Source of the DNA: Acidithiobacillus ferrianus
Lineage (GTDB): Bacteria; Pseudomonadota; Gammaproteobacteria; Acidithiobacillales; Acidithiobacillaceae
Length of the DNA stretch: 64,000 nt
Assembly (NCBI RefSeq): GCF_010378095.1
Contig: NZ_WNJL01000023.1
Span: forward strand, 124,001 to 188,000
Direction: 5' to 3'
Positions 1-8,670 of the stretch are shown here, in pieces; position 1 is the stretch's first letter, and the number at the start of each line of letters is the position of its first letter. The position numbers and the translations under genes are program-made. The notes under the pieces are model-generated. The model was not told where the DNA came from and made no database searches. It was given only the letters and a program-made list of their open reading frames with translations.

Positions 1-710
1 GGCAAGTCAGAAATGTGGACAAAGGCGGACGCGTAAGGAGAGTCCTCCTGCCGGGTATCCGTCACCCACAAATGGGCGGAGATGGCGGTCAGAAAACGGA
101 TGAAGCCGAAGCCGCGATCCGCTTCCCAGCGGCTGCAGATGCCGCGGACGCGTGAGCCCAGTTCCCCCCACGGCACGCGTCCATCACCGCGCGAGGGAAT
201 CAGCCCCGGTACCAGATAACCCGAATAAAAGGCGTCGGCCTCATGCTGCAGTTCCCGGGAAACATTGCGGAAGGCCAGCACTTCCACCCGGCATCCTTTG
301 TTCTGCAAGGCACGGACCACCTGCAAAAAGTCCCCATCGCCAGTAACCAGCAGCACCTGGTCCAGCCGCTCCGACTGCAGCATCACGTCCACGGCCAGAT
401 CGAGATCGGCATTGGCCTTGGACATCGTGTTGCCTTCTTCGTCCACGAACCAGCGCACCGGCTTTTCGATAATTTTCCAGCCCAGATCGCGCACCGCCTG
501 CTGATATCCGCGAATCGGTTCCCGGTATTCACGGTCGCGCTTCATACGTTCGTCATCCACCGCCATATAGGTATTCAGGCGCAGGAGGCGCGCCTCGTCT
601 TCCCGTCCGGCGAAACGCCGCAACACGTCATAACGCATGGCATAACCGCCGTTGTAGCGGATGTTTTCGGCATCCACATAAACACCAATATGTAGTTCAC
701 CATTGCTCAT
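1..710 (-). CDS. NYN (LabA/DUF88) domain protein with C-terminal cold-shock-like domain, 3' end cut by window edge
   Basis: The reverse strand is open from ATG at 710 to the window edge, so the C-terminus is missing. Residues 1-150 read as a NYN/PIN-like nuclease domain: an early VYVDAENIR motif, then NADLDLAVD and VTGDGDF carry the acidic residues expected of the family (metal-dependent RNase fold). Near residues 190-235 the pattern RGFGFIRF followed by FVHISDLP matches the RNP1-like and C-terminal strands of a cold-shock/S1-like OB fold. The combination suggests an RNA-binding nuclease. It starts 6 bases after the ilvD stop on the same strand, so the two are probably co-transcribed. The family assignment is solid; the substrate is unknown. 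Confidence 0.8.
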   Translation of the reverse strand, partial: MSNGELHIGVYVDAENIRYNGGYAMRYDVLRRFAGREDEARLLRLNTYMAVDDERMKRDREYREPIRGYQQAVRDLGWKIIEKPVRWFVDEEGNTMSKANADLDLAVDVMLQSERLDQVLLVTGDGDFLQVVRALQNKGCRVEVLAFRNVSRELQHEADAFYSGYLVPGLIPSRGDGRVPWGELGSRVRGICSRWEADRGFGFIRFLTAISAHLWVTDTRQEDSPYASAFVHISDL

Positions 711-716
711 CAGTGC

Positions 717-2393
717 TCAGGACTCCAGGATCGCGCCGTTCGCGGCATTGGTCACCAGCTTGCGATAGCGGCGCAACCACGGGGACTTCAGCGGCTTTTC
801 CACCGGCTCCCAGCGCCTGCGGCGTTCGGCGAACTGCGCCTCACTCAGGTCGACATGGATTTTTCCGGCATCCAGATCCAGAGAAATCAGGTCGCCGTCC
901 TCGAGCAACGCGATCGGACCGCCCTCGGCGGCCTCCGGAGAGATATGGCCGATACAGGCCCCGCGGGTCGCCCCACTGAAACGGCCATCGGTAATCAAGG
1001 CGACGCTTTCGCCCAGCCCCATGCCCATGATATTGGCGGTAGGCGTCAGCATTTCCGGCATGCCGGGGCCGCCCTTCGGGCCTTCATAGCGGATCACCAC
1101 CACATCACCGGGCTTGACCGCGCCGGCGAGAATACCGTCCGCCGCCGTTTCCATACTCTCAAAAATCTTCGCGGGCCCCGAAAACTTCCGCATGTCGGGC
1201 AGCACCGCGCCAATTTTGACAATGCCGCCTTCGGGCGCGAGATTGCCGAAGACCACTCGCAGGCCGCCGGTAGGGGAGAAGGGATCGCTGGCCAGATGGA
1301 TGATCTTGCTGTCCTTCACCGCCGCCGCCGCCACGATCTCGCGCAGGCTCTGGCCGCTGACCGTCGGCTTGTCCAGATGCAGCACATCGGGATTACGCAC
1401 GTGCACTTCATGCAAAATGGCGGGAACGCCGCCAGCGCGGCCGATATCCTCGATATGCACCGTCGACAGGGCCGGAGACACCTTGGCGAGGTAGGCCACC
1501 TGCTGCGCCAGGTCGTTCAACCGCGCCAGCGGATACTCCAGGCCGGCCTCCCGGGCGATAGCCAGGGTATGCAGCACCGTGTTGGTGGAGCCGCCCATGG
1601 CCATATCGAGGATGAACGCGTTGTCGATCGCCTCGAAATCCACCAGTTGCCGCATGGTCGGGCCGCCCGCCATGGCCAGCGCCACCACGCGATCCGCCGC
1701 CTGGCGCACCAGATCACGCCGTTCGGCCGCCGTCGCCAGAATGGTGCCGTTGCCAGGCAGTGCAATCCCGAGAACCTCCATCAGGCAGTTCATACTGTTG
1801 GCCGTGAACATGCCGGAGCAGGAACCACAGGTCGGGCAGGCGTTATCTTCAATTTCCTTGAGACGGATTTGCGTGATTTGCCCGCGTTTGAACTGTCCGA
1901 CCGCCTCGAAGGCCGTCACCAGATCAATAGCCGTTCCGTCAGACAGGTGTCCGGCTTCCATGGGGCCACCGGAAACGAATACCGTGGGCACGTCACAGCG
2001 TAGCGCGCCCATGATCATACCGGGCACGATCTTGTCGCAGTTGGGGATACAGATGAGCGCATCCAGGTGGTGCGCCTGCACCACGGTCTCGATGGCGTCC
2101 GCAATCAGTTCACGGCTCGGCAGCGAGTAACGCATGCCATCGTGCCCCATGATGATGCCGTCATCCACACCGATGGTGTTGAATTCAAAGGGGACACCCC
2201 CCGCCGCCCGGATGTGCTCCTTGACGATGCGTCCGAACTCCTGCAAATGCACATGACCGGGAATGATGTCGATGAAGGAATTAGCCACTCCGATGAAGGG
2301 TTTATCCATATCCTGATCCGTCACCCCGCAAGCCTTGAGCAGGGCGCGATGGGGGGTGCGTTCAAAGCCTTTTTTGATCATATCGGAGCGCAT
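717..2393 (-). CDS. ilvD: Dihydroxy-acid dehydratase
   Basis: This enzyme dehydrates 2,3-dihydroxy-3-methyl acids to the 2-keto acids in valine and isoleucine synthesis (cytoplasmic, Fe-S dependent). The 558-residue product has the diagnostic NCDKIVPGM and [19 protein letters not shown] segments, whose cysteines bind the cluster, and the C-terminal [16 protein letters not shown] and [11 protein letters not shown] blocks. The reading frame continues upstream to 2429, but ATG at 2393 is preceded by GAGG seven bases away and gives the usual family length, so I chose it. The product appears full length and intact. Confidence 0.97.
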   Translation of the reverse strand: MRSDMIKKGFERTPHRALLKACGVTDQDMDKPFIGVANSFIDIIPGHVHLQEFGRIVKEHIRAAGGVPFEFNTIGVDDGIIMGHDGMRYSLPSRELIADAIETVVQAHHLDALICIPNCDKIVPGMIMGALRCDVPTVFVSGGPMEAGHLSDGTAIDLVTAFEAVGQFKRGQITQIRLKEIEDNACPTCGSCSGMFTANSMNCLMEVLGIALPGNGTILATAAERRDLVRQAADRVVALAMAGGPTMRQLVDFEAIDNAFILDMAMGGSTNTVLHTLAIAREAGLEYPLARLNDLAQQVAYLAKVSPALSTVHIEDIGRAGGVPAILHEVHVRNPDVLHLDKPTVSGQSLREIVAAAAVKDSKIIHLASDPFSPTGGLRVVFGNLAPEGGIVKIGAVLPDMRKFSGPAKIFESMETAADGILAGAVKPGDVVVIRYEGPKGGPGMPEMLTPTANIMGMGLGESVALITDGRFSGATRGACIGHISPEAAEGGPIALLEDGDLISLDLDAGKIHVDLSEAQFAERRRRWEPVEKPLKSPWLRRYRKLVTNAANGAILES

Positions 2394-2568
2394 GAGATCC
2401 TCGTGGCAAGTACAGTTGGGGGGATGCATCGCGTGGATGGCACCCTAGATAGCGGCGCGGCAGGTTACAGCGTAAAAACACATCGATCGCCTGGCTAGCC
2501 TTTAGAGTATAGGGCCAAGTGCGAGACAGGCCAAGAAGCGGACGTTACCTATCAGAACAGCGAGAAAG

Positions 2569-2967
2569 TTATACTGTCCAATCTTCGACTTTCAGATCGG
2601 CCATCTGGCTGAAAGCTCTGTCGTTTGTCACCAGTACCGCATCCACGCTGAGCGCGTGCGTAGCAATCAGCAAGTCAAGTGACGCCAGTATCCTGCCTCG
2701 CTTCTCCATATCAGCCCGCACCATCCCGTAATGCCCTGCCGTGGAGCTGTCCCAAGGCAGCACATCGACGCGCCGGAGAAACTCCCGCACGGCAACGTGA
2801 AGCCGTTTGGCGACCGGACGTTTTGCCAGACCAAAAAGCAGCTCGCCTCCGGTGATGGCAGAGATGCAAAGGGATGCCATTGGTACCGCCACTATGCGCT
2901 TAGCCACGACCGGATGTTCTCTGAGCAGGTGGCTTACCGTATTGGTATCCAGCATGTACCACTTCAC
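2569..2967 (-). CDS. vapC: VapC-type PIN-domain toxin ribonuclease
   Basis: A 132-residue PIN domain protein. Visible acidic residues sit in MLDTNTVSHL near the N-terminus, GGELLFGL in the middle, and SLDLLIATHAL and TNDRAF near the C-terminus, which matches the metal-binding quartet of VapC toxins that cleave tRNA or rRNA. The start overlaps the upstream antitoxin stop by four bases (ATGA, 2964-2967), the usual translational coupling of vapBC operons. All key residues seem present, so it is probably functional. Confidence 0.92.
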   Translation of the reverse strand: MKWYMLDTNTVSHLLREHPVVAKRIVAVPMASLCISAITGGELLFGLAKRPVAKRLHVAVREFLRRVDVLPWDSSTAGHYGMVRADMEKRGRILASLDLLIATHALSVDAVLVTNDRAFSQMADLKVEDWTV

Positions 2968-3224
2968 TCGCTATACCCCTCAAAGGGGTCACGATCCTGC
3001 ATCCCCTGGTGGCGCTCCTTCTCGTCCAGGAAATCGGCTGGCACATTGGCACCCTTGAGCGCAATGAAGAAGTCATCCCAGGTAGCCGGCTTGCGCGACA
3101 ATATCACGTCGCCCGTTTCTGAGTCCTGGCGGATAAAAACTTCCTTGGTATCGAACCGATAAGCGGCTGGCAAACGTACCGCTTGGCTGCGGCCATTGGT
3201 GAATAGTTTGGCTACTTGGCTCAT
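2964..3224 (-). CDS. vapB: VapB-type AbrB/SpoVT antitoxin
   Basis: An 86-residue protein. The N-terminal swapped-hairpin DNA-binding domain is recognisable from the pattern AKLFTNGRSQAVRLPAAYRF, typical of VapB antitoxins. The C-terminal half (WDDFFIAL..., DPFEGYSE) is the flexible toxin-binding tail. It is first in a two-gene operon with vapC. Two direct copies of a 10-base word lie upstream and may be its autoregulatory binding site. Confidence 0.92.
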   Translation of the reverse strand: MSQVAKLFTNGRSQAVRLPAAYRFDTKEVFIRQDSETGDVILSRKPATWDDFFIALKGANVPADFLDEKERHQGMQDRDPFEGYSE

Positions 3225-3258
3225 GACTGCATCCTCTTACCACGATAGATACCGAAAT

Positions 3259-3297
3259 ATATGCCTGGTTATGGAATATATCAAGGAATATGCCTGG
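3259..3297. promoter_or_regulatory. Direct repeats upstream of vapB, possible operator
   Basis: ATATGCCTGG occurs at 3259-3268 and again at 3288-3297, 29 bases apart, 35-75 bases upstream of the vapB start in an AT-rich stretch. VapB/VapBC complexes usually bind repeats at their own promoter, so an operator role is plausible. The position is seen; the role is inferred. Confidence 0.35.
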
Positions 3298-3352
3298 CCG
3301 GATTGCACAAACCGCAAGTGTGACTGGAATCCGCAACTCGCTCACAACACTT

Positions 3353-3490
3353 CTTGACATCCTCCTCGCCCTCAGCCTATGGCTGCCGCTTTTGAGAGCG
3401 GGAAGGACGAGGATTCCTTTCTGCCAACAGCGGCCTTACTTCAGCCACTTTGATTGACTCATTCCCTTTGGTCTGGGCCAACTTCACGGC
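3353..3490 (-). ncRNA. Putative omega RNA (reRNA) region at the TnpB-side end
   Basis: In IS200/IS605 elements the guide RNA used by TnpB is transcribed from the 3' part of tnpB through the right-end hairpins into flanking DNA. Here that region is 3' of tnpB on the minus strand and contains an imperfect stem (ATCCTCGTCC pairing with GGCGAGGAGGAT) just before the element end near 3353. The guide would be copied from bases immediately below 3353. The RNA is inferred from family knowledge; only the hairpin is seen. Confidence 0.45.
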
Positions 3491-4717
3491 TTACGCCGCG
3501 AAACAGACTACCCCGGCGTGCCCCGCCGTTGACGCAACCTCATACGAGGTTGTTAGTCCTCTTGCGAGGATGTTCTGTGCCGCGTTCACATCGGCGTGCG
3601 CCTCATGCCCACAGTGCAGACAATGGAACTCGGCTTGTGTCTGGCGATTTCCGGCATCCACCACACCGCAAACCGGACAGATTTGCGAGGTATAGGCCGG
3701 GTCCACCAAAAGCAGCATGCCGCCTGTCCACTGGAGCTTGTAGCCCATCATCCGTTTGAGCATGCCCCATCCCTGGTCGAGGATGGATTTGTTCAGTCCC
3801 GCCTTTTGCCGGATGTTGCGTCCGGATTCCTCCGCTGTGCCCCTTGCGGAGCCAGTCATGTTCCGTACTTTCAGGTCTTCCAGCACCACGACCGCGTGGT
3901 TTTTGCTGATGGCGGCGCTGACCTGATGCAGTACGGTCTTGCGAATCTCCGCGATGCGCTGATGCAGCCGCGTGATTTTGGCCTTCTGTTGCTTCCAGTT
4001 GGCCGAAAACTTCACTTTATGCGCCAGTCTCTTTTGTTCTTTGGCGAGTCGCTTTTGCAAATCCCGATAGGTAGTCACCGGCAGGAACATGGTACCGTCG
4101 GACAACGTGAGCAGATTCGCCACACCCCGGTCACCGCCCACCGCTGTAGTGGATGGGTGAACGGGATCCGGCACTTCCTTTTCGGTCTGAATGGCGACAT
4201 GCCAGTGCCCACCTGAGTGACTGACGGTGACATTGCGGATTTCACCACCGATGACGCAGGACTTGCGGAACTTCACCCAGCCAATGCGCGGCAGGAAGAT
4301 TTTGGGGAACTGCGTCCTCCCATCAGCATCCTGGGGCCGGAGGTCGATTTTGATCTGCTCCGGGTCGGGATAGCGCATGCTGTCGTGCAAACCCTTCTTC
4401 TTGAAGACCGGGAATCGCTTGGGGTTGCTCTTGTCAAAGGCATCCTTGAGCGCCCGGTCCAGAAACTTCAGCGCCCATTGCTGGGGGTGGACAGGGGATT
4501 CGGACAGAAAGCCGAACGATTCCCCGTTCCGCCAGGTGGTCAGGCACTTGGCCATGTCCACGTAGGACAAGATGCCGCACTGGTGATCCAGATAACTCTT
4601 TTGCACGGCCAGCGCCCGGTTCCAGACGAAGCGCACGCAGCCGACCGCGCGAGACAGGAGATGCTCCTGTTCAGGCAACGGTTCCAGTCGGTAGCGCACG
4701 GCTTTGCGAAGCATCAT
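3491..4717 (-). CDS. tnpB: TnpB RNA-guided endonuclease
   Basis: A 408-residue TnpB (OrfB). The N-terminal helix-turn-helix/wedge part is followed by a split RuvC domain. The catalytic acids are visible as D196 in GGDRGVANLL, E280 in VVVLEDLKVRN and D376 in HADVNAAQNIL. Between the last two lies a zinc ribbon with C347, C350, C366 and C369. TnpB proteins cut DNA guided by an RNA made from the element's own end and help retain the transposon. It starts with two adjacent ATG codons, 22 bases from the divergent tnpA start. All catalytic and zinc ligands are present. Confidence 0.93.
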   Translation of the reverse strand: MMLRKAVRYRLEPLPEQEHLLSRAVGCVRFVWNRALAVQKSYLDHQCGILSYVDMAKCLTTWRNGESFGFLSESPVHPQQWALKFLDRALKDAFDKSNPKRFPVFKKKGLHDSMRYPDPEQIKIDLRPQDADGRTQFPKIFLPRIGWVKFRKSCVIGGEIRNVTVSHSGGHWHVAIQTEKEVPDPVHPSTTAVGGDRGVANLLTLSDGTMFLPVTTYRDLQKRLAKEQKRLAHKVKFSANWKQQKAKITRLHQRIAEIRKTVLHQVSAAISKNHAVVVLEDLKVRNMTGSARGTAEESGRNIRQKAGLNKSILDQGWGMLKRMMGYKLQWTGGMLLLVDPAYTSQICPVCGVVDAGNRQTQAEFHCLHCGHEAHADVNAAQNILARGLTTSYEVASTAGHAGVVCFAA

Positions 4718-4739
4718 ACGTTTATTGTATGTTTGGCCG

Positions 4740-5156
4740 ATGACTGATGCAACTGAAATAAGACACGGCAGACATTGCGTTTTTAACCTGCATATTCACT
4801 TGGTCTTTGTGACCAAATATCGCCGCGGCGTATTCACTGGCGAGGTTCTGGCCGATCTGCGCGGCATCTTCGCCGCCGTCTGCGAGGATTTCAGCGCGGA
4901 GCTGGTGGAGTTCGACGGGGAGGATGACCATGTGCATCTGCTGGTGAACTATCCGCCCAGGGTGTCCGTTTCGGCACTGGTGAACAGCCTCAAGGGCGTC
5001 TCCAGTCGCATGATCCGTAAAAAGAACTATCCCAGCATCCGCAAAAAATTATGGGGTGGAGCGCTCTGGTCACCATCCTACTTTGCCGGAAGCTGCGGAG
5101 GTGCGCCCATATCCATTATTCGCCAATACATCGAGCAGCAACAAACACCGGATTAG
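4740..5156 (+). CDS. tnpA: TnpA, HUH tyrosine (Y1) transposase of IS200/IS605
   Basis: A 138-residue single-domain Y1 transposase that moves single-stranded DNA by peel-and-paste. The HUH motif is H64-V-H66 in DDHVHLLVNY, and the nucleophile Y130 lies in SIIRQYIEQQ. The frame opens at 4704, but family alignments start close to ATG 4740 (MTDATEIRHGRH). It is divergent from tnpB, as in the IS605 arrangement. It appears intact. Confidence 0.93.
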   Translation: MTDATEIRHGRHCVFNLHIHLVFVTKYRRGVFTGEVLADLRGIFAAVCEDFSAELVEFDGEDDHVHLLVNYPPRVSVSALVNSLKGVSSRMIRKKNYPSIRKKLWGGALWSPSYFAGSCGGAPISIIRQYIEQQQTPD

Positions 5157-5212
5157 GCTTGTGCCCTGCAAGGGCGGAAAAGGTGGCATCGAGCCACCTC
5201 CCTCGCCGCGCT

Positions 5213-5250
5213 CTTGACTTCCCCCTGAACGGGGAGGTTTGCCGCGCAAC
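5213..5250 (+). repeat. Subterminal hairpin at the tnpA-side end of the IS605-type element
   Basis: CTTGACTTCCCCCTGAACGG followed by GGAGGTTTGC forms a short stem (CCCC/GGGG) typical of the structured ends that the Y1 transposase recognises. Just outside, read on the minus strand, is TTGAT (5254-5268 region), which resembles the target or TAM sequence of some family members, but the exact junction is not certain. Confidence 0.5.
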
Positions 5251-5344
5251 CGATCAACATGGCTTGTCCGATTGTGAGTAAGCGAGATCTCAGGCTACCC
5301 ACTTGTGGCAATGACGAGGGTCTCTGCAAAATTTGGGAAGTCGT

Positions 5345-5881
5345 CTAACTCCTGGCGCGAATCTCGGGGGAAAGGTCAGTCCCTGCCGGCCCCATCAGGG
5401 CCTTGGCGGTCAAGGTGCTGATCTCGTCATCGGTCATCCAGCGCCAACCGGTCGGTGTATTGACATGACCGAGGCGAACGGGCGAGAACGGCACTTTCGC
5501 CGCCAAGGCAGCCTCAATCAATCGGTCCGAATCGGCGTTGGAACCGAACAGATGCACGATCAGTGGCGGGTCGCGGCGGTTGGCGAGCGCTTTGATAAGG
5601 CGTTGTGAAAACCCGTGCCCGACCGAATGCACCCACAGAACGCAATGAGTCAGCTTGTGCCAGTCGCGCAGCCGATCAAGAAACGCCGTGCCCGATGCCT
5701 CATCCAAATAATCGAGCGATACACGCTCGATACGCAGATCCAGCGACCGGACGCGCTCTTTGTTTGAGCGAAAGCGGGCAGCGACGATTACTTCCTCGCC
5801 GGGCAGTGTTCGACAGAAGGGAGCAAGCATACCTGTGCCCCCCACAACAAGATATCGGCGCCGATCATCCGACTTCTTCAC
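5345..5881 (-). CDS. Small NAD(P)-binding Rossmann-fold protein
   Basis: A 178-residue protein with an N-terminal glycine motif, VVGGTGMLA (residues about 12-20), typical of a dinucleotide-binding Rossmann fold. It is shorter than classical short-chain dehydrogenases and I see no YxxxK catalytic pair, so it may be a dehydrogenase-like or NmrA-like protein. Its start overlaps the stop of the FMN-reductase-like gene by four bases (5878-5881). It is the last gene of the operon headed by the 44-residue peptide at 8319. Its substrate is unknown. Confidence 0.6.
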   Translation of the reverse strand: MKKSDDRRRYLVVGGTGMLAPFCRTLPGEEVIVAARFRSNKERVRSLDLRIERVSLDYLDEASGTAFLDRLRDWHKLTHCVLWVHSVGHGFSQRLIKALANRRDPPLIVHLFGSNADSDRLIEAALAAKVPFSPVRLGHVNTPTGWRWMTDDEISTLTAKALMGPAGTDLSPEIRARS

Positions 5882-6444
5882 GCTCCGACTTTCTGTGCAA
5901 TCAGATAGGCAATCATCTCGTCAGCCTGCCTTTCGCAGCGCAGTGTGGTGTCGCCGTCGATCAGGGTAATCTCTCCCGACACCGAATTCTTTGAGAAATC
6001 GCCCTTGCAGGAGGCGACTTGGGTTTGCAGGGCGATTCCATAGATGGTACGCACGACGGGCAGGAGGTGCTCACAGGGCTGCGCACAGCGTTTGCTTTGG
6101 TTGCCGTGTGACAATAGCCCCACCGGCTTGTCCCGAAAGGCGTCAAAGCTAAGACTATCGATTGCATTTTTCAAAACCCCGGAGAAAGAGCCGTGATACA
6201 GCGGGCTGGCCAGAACTATCCCGTTCGCTTCGGCCACCTGGCGGACCATGGTGCGCACGTTAGCATCCGGCGTGTCCGCCACATCGTGGTGATAATTCGG
6301 GTCGGCGATAGGAAGCGGACGCGCGCGGGGATCGACCCAGTCGACGCTCATTCCCCGATCAGCATAGGCGGTAGCGGCGCGCTCGGCGAGTATGCGGGTC
6401 AGTGACGGTTGACGAATTGACCCAAGAATAATCAATATTTTCAA
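5878..6444 (-). CDS. NADPH-dependent FMN reductase-like flavoprotein
   Basis: A 188-residue flavodoxin-like protein. The phosphate-binding loop GSIRQPS (residues 8-14) and SPLYHGSFSGVLKNAID (about 83-99) are the hallmarks of the NADPH:FMN reductase family that reduces FMN or quinone-like substrates. The frame is open further up to 6537, but TTG at 6444 has AGGAG eight bases before it, overlaps the previous stop (TTGA), and places the first beta strand at the N-terminus, so it is preferred. Its role in this operon could be a redox tailoring step; that is inference. Confidence 0.8.
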   Translation of the reverse strand: MKILIILGSIRQPSLTRILAERAATAYADRGMSVDWVDPRARPLPIADPNYHHDVADTPDANVRTMVRQVAEANGIVLASPLYHGSFSGVLKNAIDSLSFDAFRDKPVGLLSHGNQSKRCAQPCEHLLPVVRTIYGIALQTQVASCKGDFSKNSVSGEITLIDGDTTLRCERQADEMIAYLIAQKVGA

Positions 6445-6767
6445 TCGACTTTCTCCTTGATGCTTTCCAGCCCAGCTATGCACCTTCCGGGGCGAAGGTC
6501 CGGTACCTCCTGGCACAGCGTACGCTGGACCAACCATAGAAGAAGTGCCGCGATGAGAGCACCGTCGATGACCACCCCCAGCGTGATCGCCAGTCTCGGA
6601 GCCACACCTACCCAGAGGAACAAAAGTGTGGATCCGACGAAAACGGCGAATGTGCTGGGAAGCGCTGTCAACGTGATCATCCGGGTGAGATCGAGCACAC
6701 GGGCCAGGATCTCATCACGGTCGGGACCACGCCCGATCCGACGTCGACGGTGCTCGGCAAGTACCAA
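6441..6767 (-). CDS. Small two-helix membrane protein of unknown function
   Basis: About 108 residues. It has an Arg/Asp-rich N-terminus, then two hydrophobic segments (about residues 30-53 and 60-80), and a short cytoplasmic tail. I do not recognise a family. The start is uncertain. TTG at 6767 is used here, but the frame stays open upstream into the 3' end of the TPR-like gene, where GAGGAG lies just 5' of two ATC codons. It overlaps the next gene by four bases, so it belongs to the same operon. Confidence 0.55.
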   Translation of the reverse strand: MVLAEHRRRRIGRGPDRDEILARVLDLTRMITLTALPSTFAVFVGSTLLFLWVGVAPRLAITLGVVIDGALIAALLLWLVQRTLCQEVPDLRPGRCIAGLESIKEKVD

Positions 6768-6789
6768 CTCGACTGTGATGATGCGCTCC

Positions 6790-8126
6790 TCACTGAAAGG
6801 GCATCCCAGGTCGCGCGCATTGTCCCGCGCGGCTTTCTAGCCAGCGATCCGCCTCGTCAAATTGACCGAGCTTCGACTTCAGGAGTGCCACCCGGTAACA
6901 AAAATGTGCTCCCACCGGATCGTCTTTCATTTCCTCCGAACGGGCGCTTCCGAACGTCTGCTCAAACACCTCCAATGCCACCTCGAACTCACCCTTCATC
7001 TCGAAGAGCAGTGCGATATTGGCTAGCAGGTTGAACCGAAGATAGTCATACGAGCGCCCGGGAACTCCATCGATCAAGCCGAAAGCGTTAAACGCGTATT
7101 CACGTGCCACGTCCCAGGTTGCTTCGAGGTGATTTCGGCGATACGCAAGGGCTGCGTTCAAGGCCTTGCCGTTCATCAACCAGGCATGTTCCAAGGGGGC
7201 GCCAGGAGCATCCTGCATAGAAGCGATCCGACTAATGCCACAGTCGAAAAAGGCCTCCGATCGAGCCGGATCATAAAATCGCTTCGCGTCACCAACCCAG
7301 ACAGATAGTCGAGATGCGCTTTGTAGGTTTCCCGGTCACTGAAATTCCGCGCATGGTCCAGCAGCGCAAGCGCCTCGTCATACTGTCCAGTATTCACTTG
7401 AGCGATCGCCTGGAGACGATAAACCTCGGGGTCGTCCTGCGCGTTTGTTATCCGTCTGTCAAAGTTTTGCAACACTATATTCTGTGCAATTTCGACTATA
7501 TCTGATCCGCTCAGACTGTTGGTGCGCGTCAGGCCAATTTGCAACTCCTTTCCGATGAGCTTTGTTGACATTCGCTTGATCATATTCTCACGTGAGAGAG
7601 ACTGGGCGTCGCCCTGGCCTGCCCCGCTCTCGAATATCGTCACACGGCTTGCGATGTTTTTCGGGAGTTTTGCGACCGCACGAACGAGCGTTTTTGCGCT
7701 CAGCCGATCAACGCCTGACAGCCCGGTGATCGTTACCGCCCCTTCTCCTGCGAGTCGGCCGATATATTTCGCAACCGTTGTCGCAAAACTGTCGATGTAT
7801 CGCGCCGTATAAACGCTTTCACGGCTTACACGGCGCAGCACAGCAAATGCGACGGAACTGCCATCGGTCGATTTTGTGCCAAAACCGTAGTCCGAGGCTT
7901 CTCGCTTCAGCACTAAATCGAGCTTTCCAAGCTCGCGTGTCACATCCGATTTATATTCGGGGCATTCTTCTGCAATTACAGCCAATGCAGCGCGTACAGC
8001 GGAATAAGGAGAAAGGTCGTCGGCCAAATCCACATCCATGACCGTCCCTTTCTCTGAACTGGACTTCAGGGATTTCCGGCCCGAAGCCGATGTCTGTGCC
8101 GAAATGATGGTGGTCGAATTTTCCAT
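6790..8126 (-). pseudogene. TPR-like protein gene with an apparent frameshift
   Basis: Two reading frames, 7176-8126 and 6790-7218, join into one plausible helical-repeat protein of about 440 residues. The upstream frame carries an N-terminal domain and a TPR-like unit (EVYRLQAIAQVNTGQYDEAL). The downstream frame continues with TPR-like helices (LLANIALLFEMKGEFEVALE; VALLKSKLGQFDEADRWL). Around 7300 the upstream frame stops making sense, while the other frame gives WVGDAKRFYDPARSEAFFDC, which fits better. So a one-base slip is likely: sequence error, real mutation or programmed frameshift. No family is recognised beyond TPR. It is preceded by an attenuator-like hairpin and the 44-residue peptide gene. 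Confidence 0.6.
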
Positions 8127-8147
8127 AAAAACCCATATAGTTACCCC

Positions 8148-8175
8148 AAAAGAACGAGGAGGGTGTACCCCCTCG
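8148..8175 (-). terminator. Intrinsic terminator/attenuator between peptide gene and downstream operon
   Basis: Read on the minus strand, CGAGGGGG (8175-8168) pairs with CCCTCCTCG (8163-8155), a stem of about eight GC-rich pairs with one GU, followed at once by TTCTTTT. It sits 10 bases after the 44-codon gene's stop and before the TPR-like gene. This would give more transcript for the peptide than for the genes behind it. Confidence 0.65.
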
Positions 8176-8184
8176 TCACAACGG

Positions 8185-8319
8185 TCACCAGGCCGCCGCC
8201 ACCATGACGACGCGCTTGGAATCCTCGCTCATGGTTCCCTTGGCTTTCGTTACCAGGGCTTCAACCGCTTTTTTCGCATCCAGAACTTTGATCGTTTCTT
8301 TGGAGTCTTTGGGCTTCAT
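8185..8319 (-). CDS. 44-residue peptide heading an operon, candidate modified-peptide precursor or signal peptide
   Basis: ATG at 8319 follows AGGAG by seven bases, a strong ribosome site that decides against the longer frame starting at 8373. The product is a highly charged Lys/Glu-rich N-terminal two thirds with a hydrophobic C-terminus ending VVMVAAAW. It is not a recognised family. It is separated from the following genes (TPR-like, two-helix membrane, FMN reductase-like, Rossmann) by a hairpin with a T run, an arrangement common for ribosomal peptide precursors. A role as substrate of the flavoprotein is speculation. Confidence 0.6.
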   Translation of the reverse strand: MKPKDSKETIKVLDAKKAVEALVTKAKGTMSEDSKRVVMVAAAW

Positions 8320-8373
8320 GTCATATCTCCTATATAGAGTGAAAAAATTGGTACTACGATTAGGTTTACGCAA

Positions 8374-8670
8374 TTAATATACCAAGCACGCTACAAGGAA
8401 TAAGACATAGGATGGTGAACTTCTTAATAACGTAAAAACAAACAGTTAATCTGATTTCCGGCGATTCAGAAATAGATAGGGCTGACCACAACGCCCAGAA
8501 ATGGGGTACTAAAATGGTGCGATGCACAGTGGTGGCGCATCGCGTTTCAGGGTTGTTGTTTGCAAAGGGTAGCCTCCATAGTCTGGAAGGGTCAGGCCGG
8601 GCCAGCTTCAACGCCATACCAGCCGGCAAGGTCTAATCTGTGGCTGCCGCTGTGACAATATCTCGCAACA
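8374..8670. other. Non-coding interval between the peptide operon promoter side and the IS1111-type element
   Basis: No convincing ORF on either strand. It should hold the promoter of the minus-strand peptide operon near 8330-8400 (AT-rich). An inverted repeat GCGATGC / GCATCGC lies near 8519-8542. Nothing else is recognised. Confidence 0.4.

Larger units (their letters stand above)
3353..5262 (-). mobile_element. IS605-type element of the IS200/IS605 family, with divergent tnpA and tnpB
   Basis: A single-strand transposon carrying a Y1 transposase (rightward) and TnpB (leftward). Both ends hold imperfect subterminal hairpins. On the + strand CTTGACATCCTCC begins at about 3353 with a partner GGACGAGGATTCC near 3402, and CTTGACTTCCCCC begins at about 5213 with partner CGGGGAGG. 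No target duplication is expected for this family. Exact ends are estimated from the hairpins. Both ORFs keep all catalytic residues, so the element looks complete. A related lone end-like sequence occurs at 30640-30690. Confidence 0.8.

Noticed and set aside
855..2003. Long plus-strand ORF of 382 codons
   Set aside because: It lies antisense to ilvD, whose family motifs are continuous; the ORF is a high-GC shadow with no domain.
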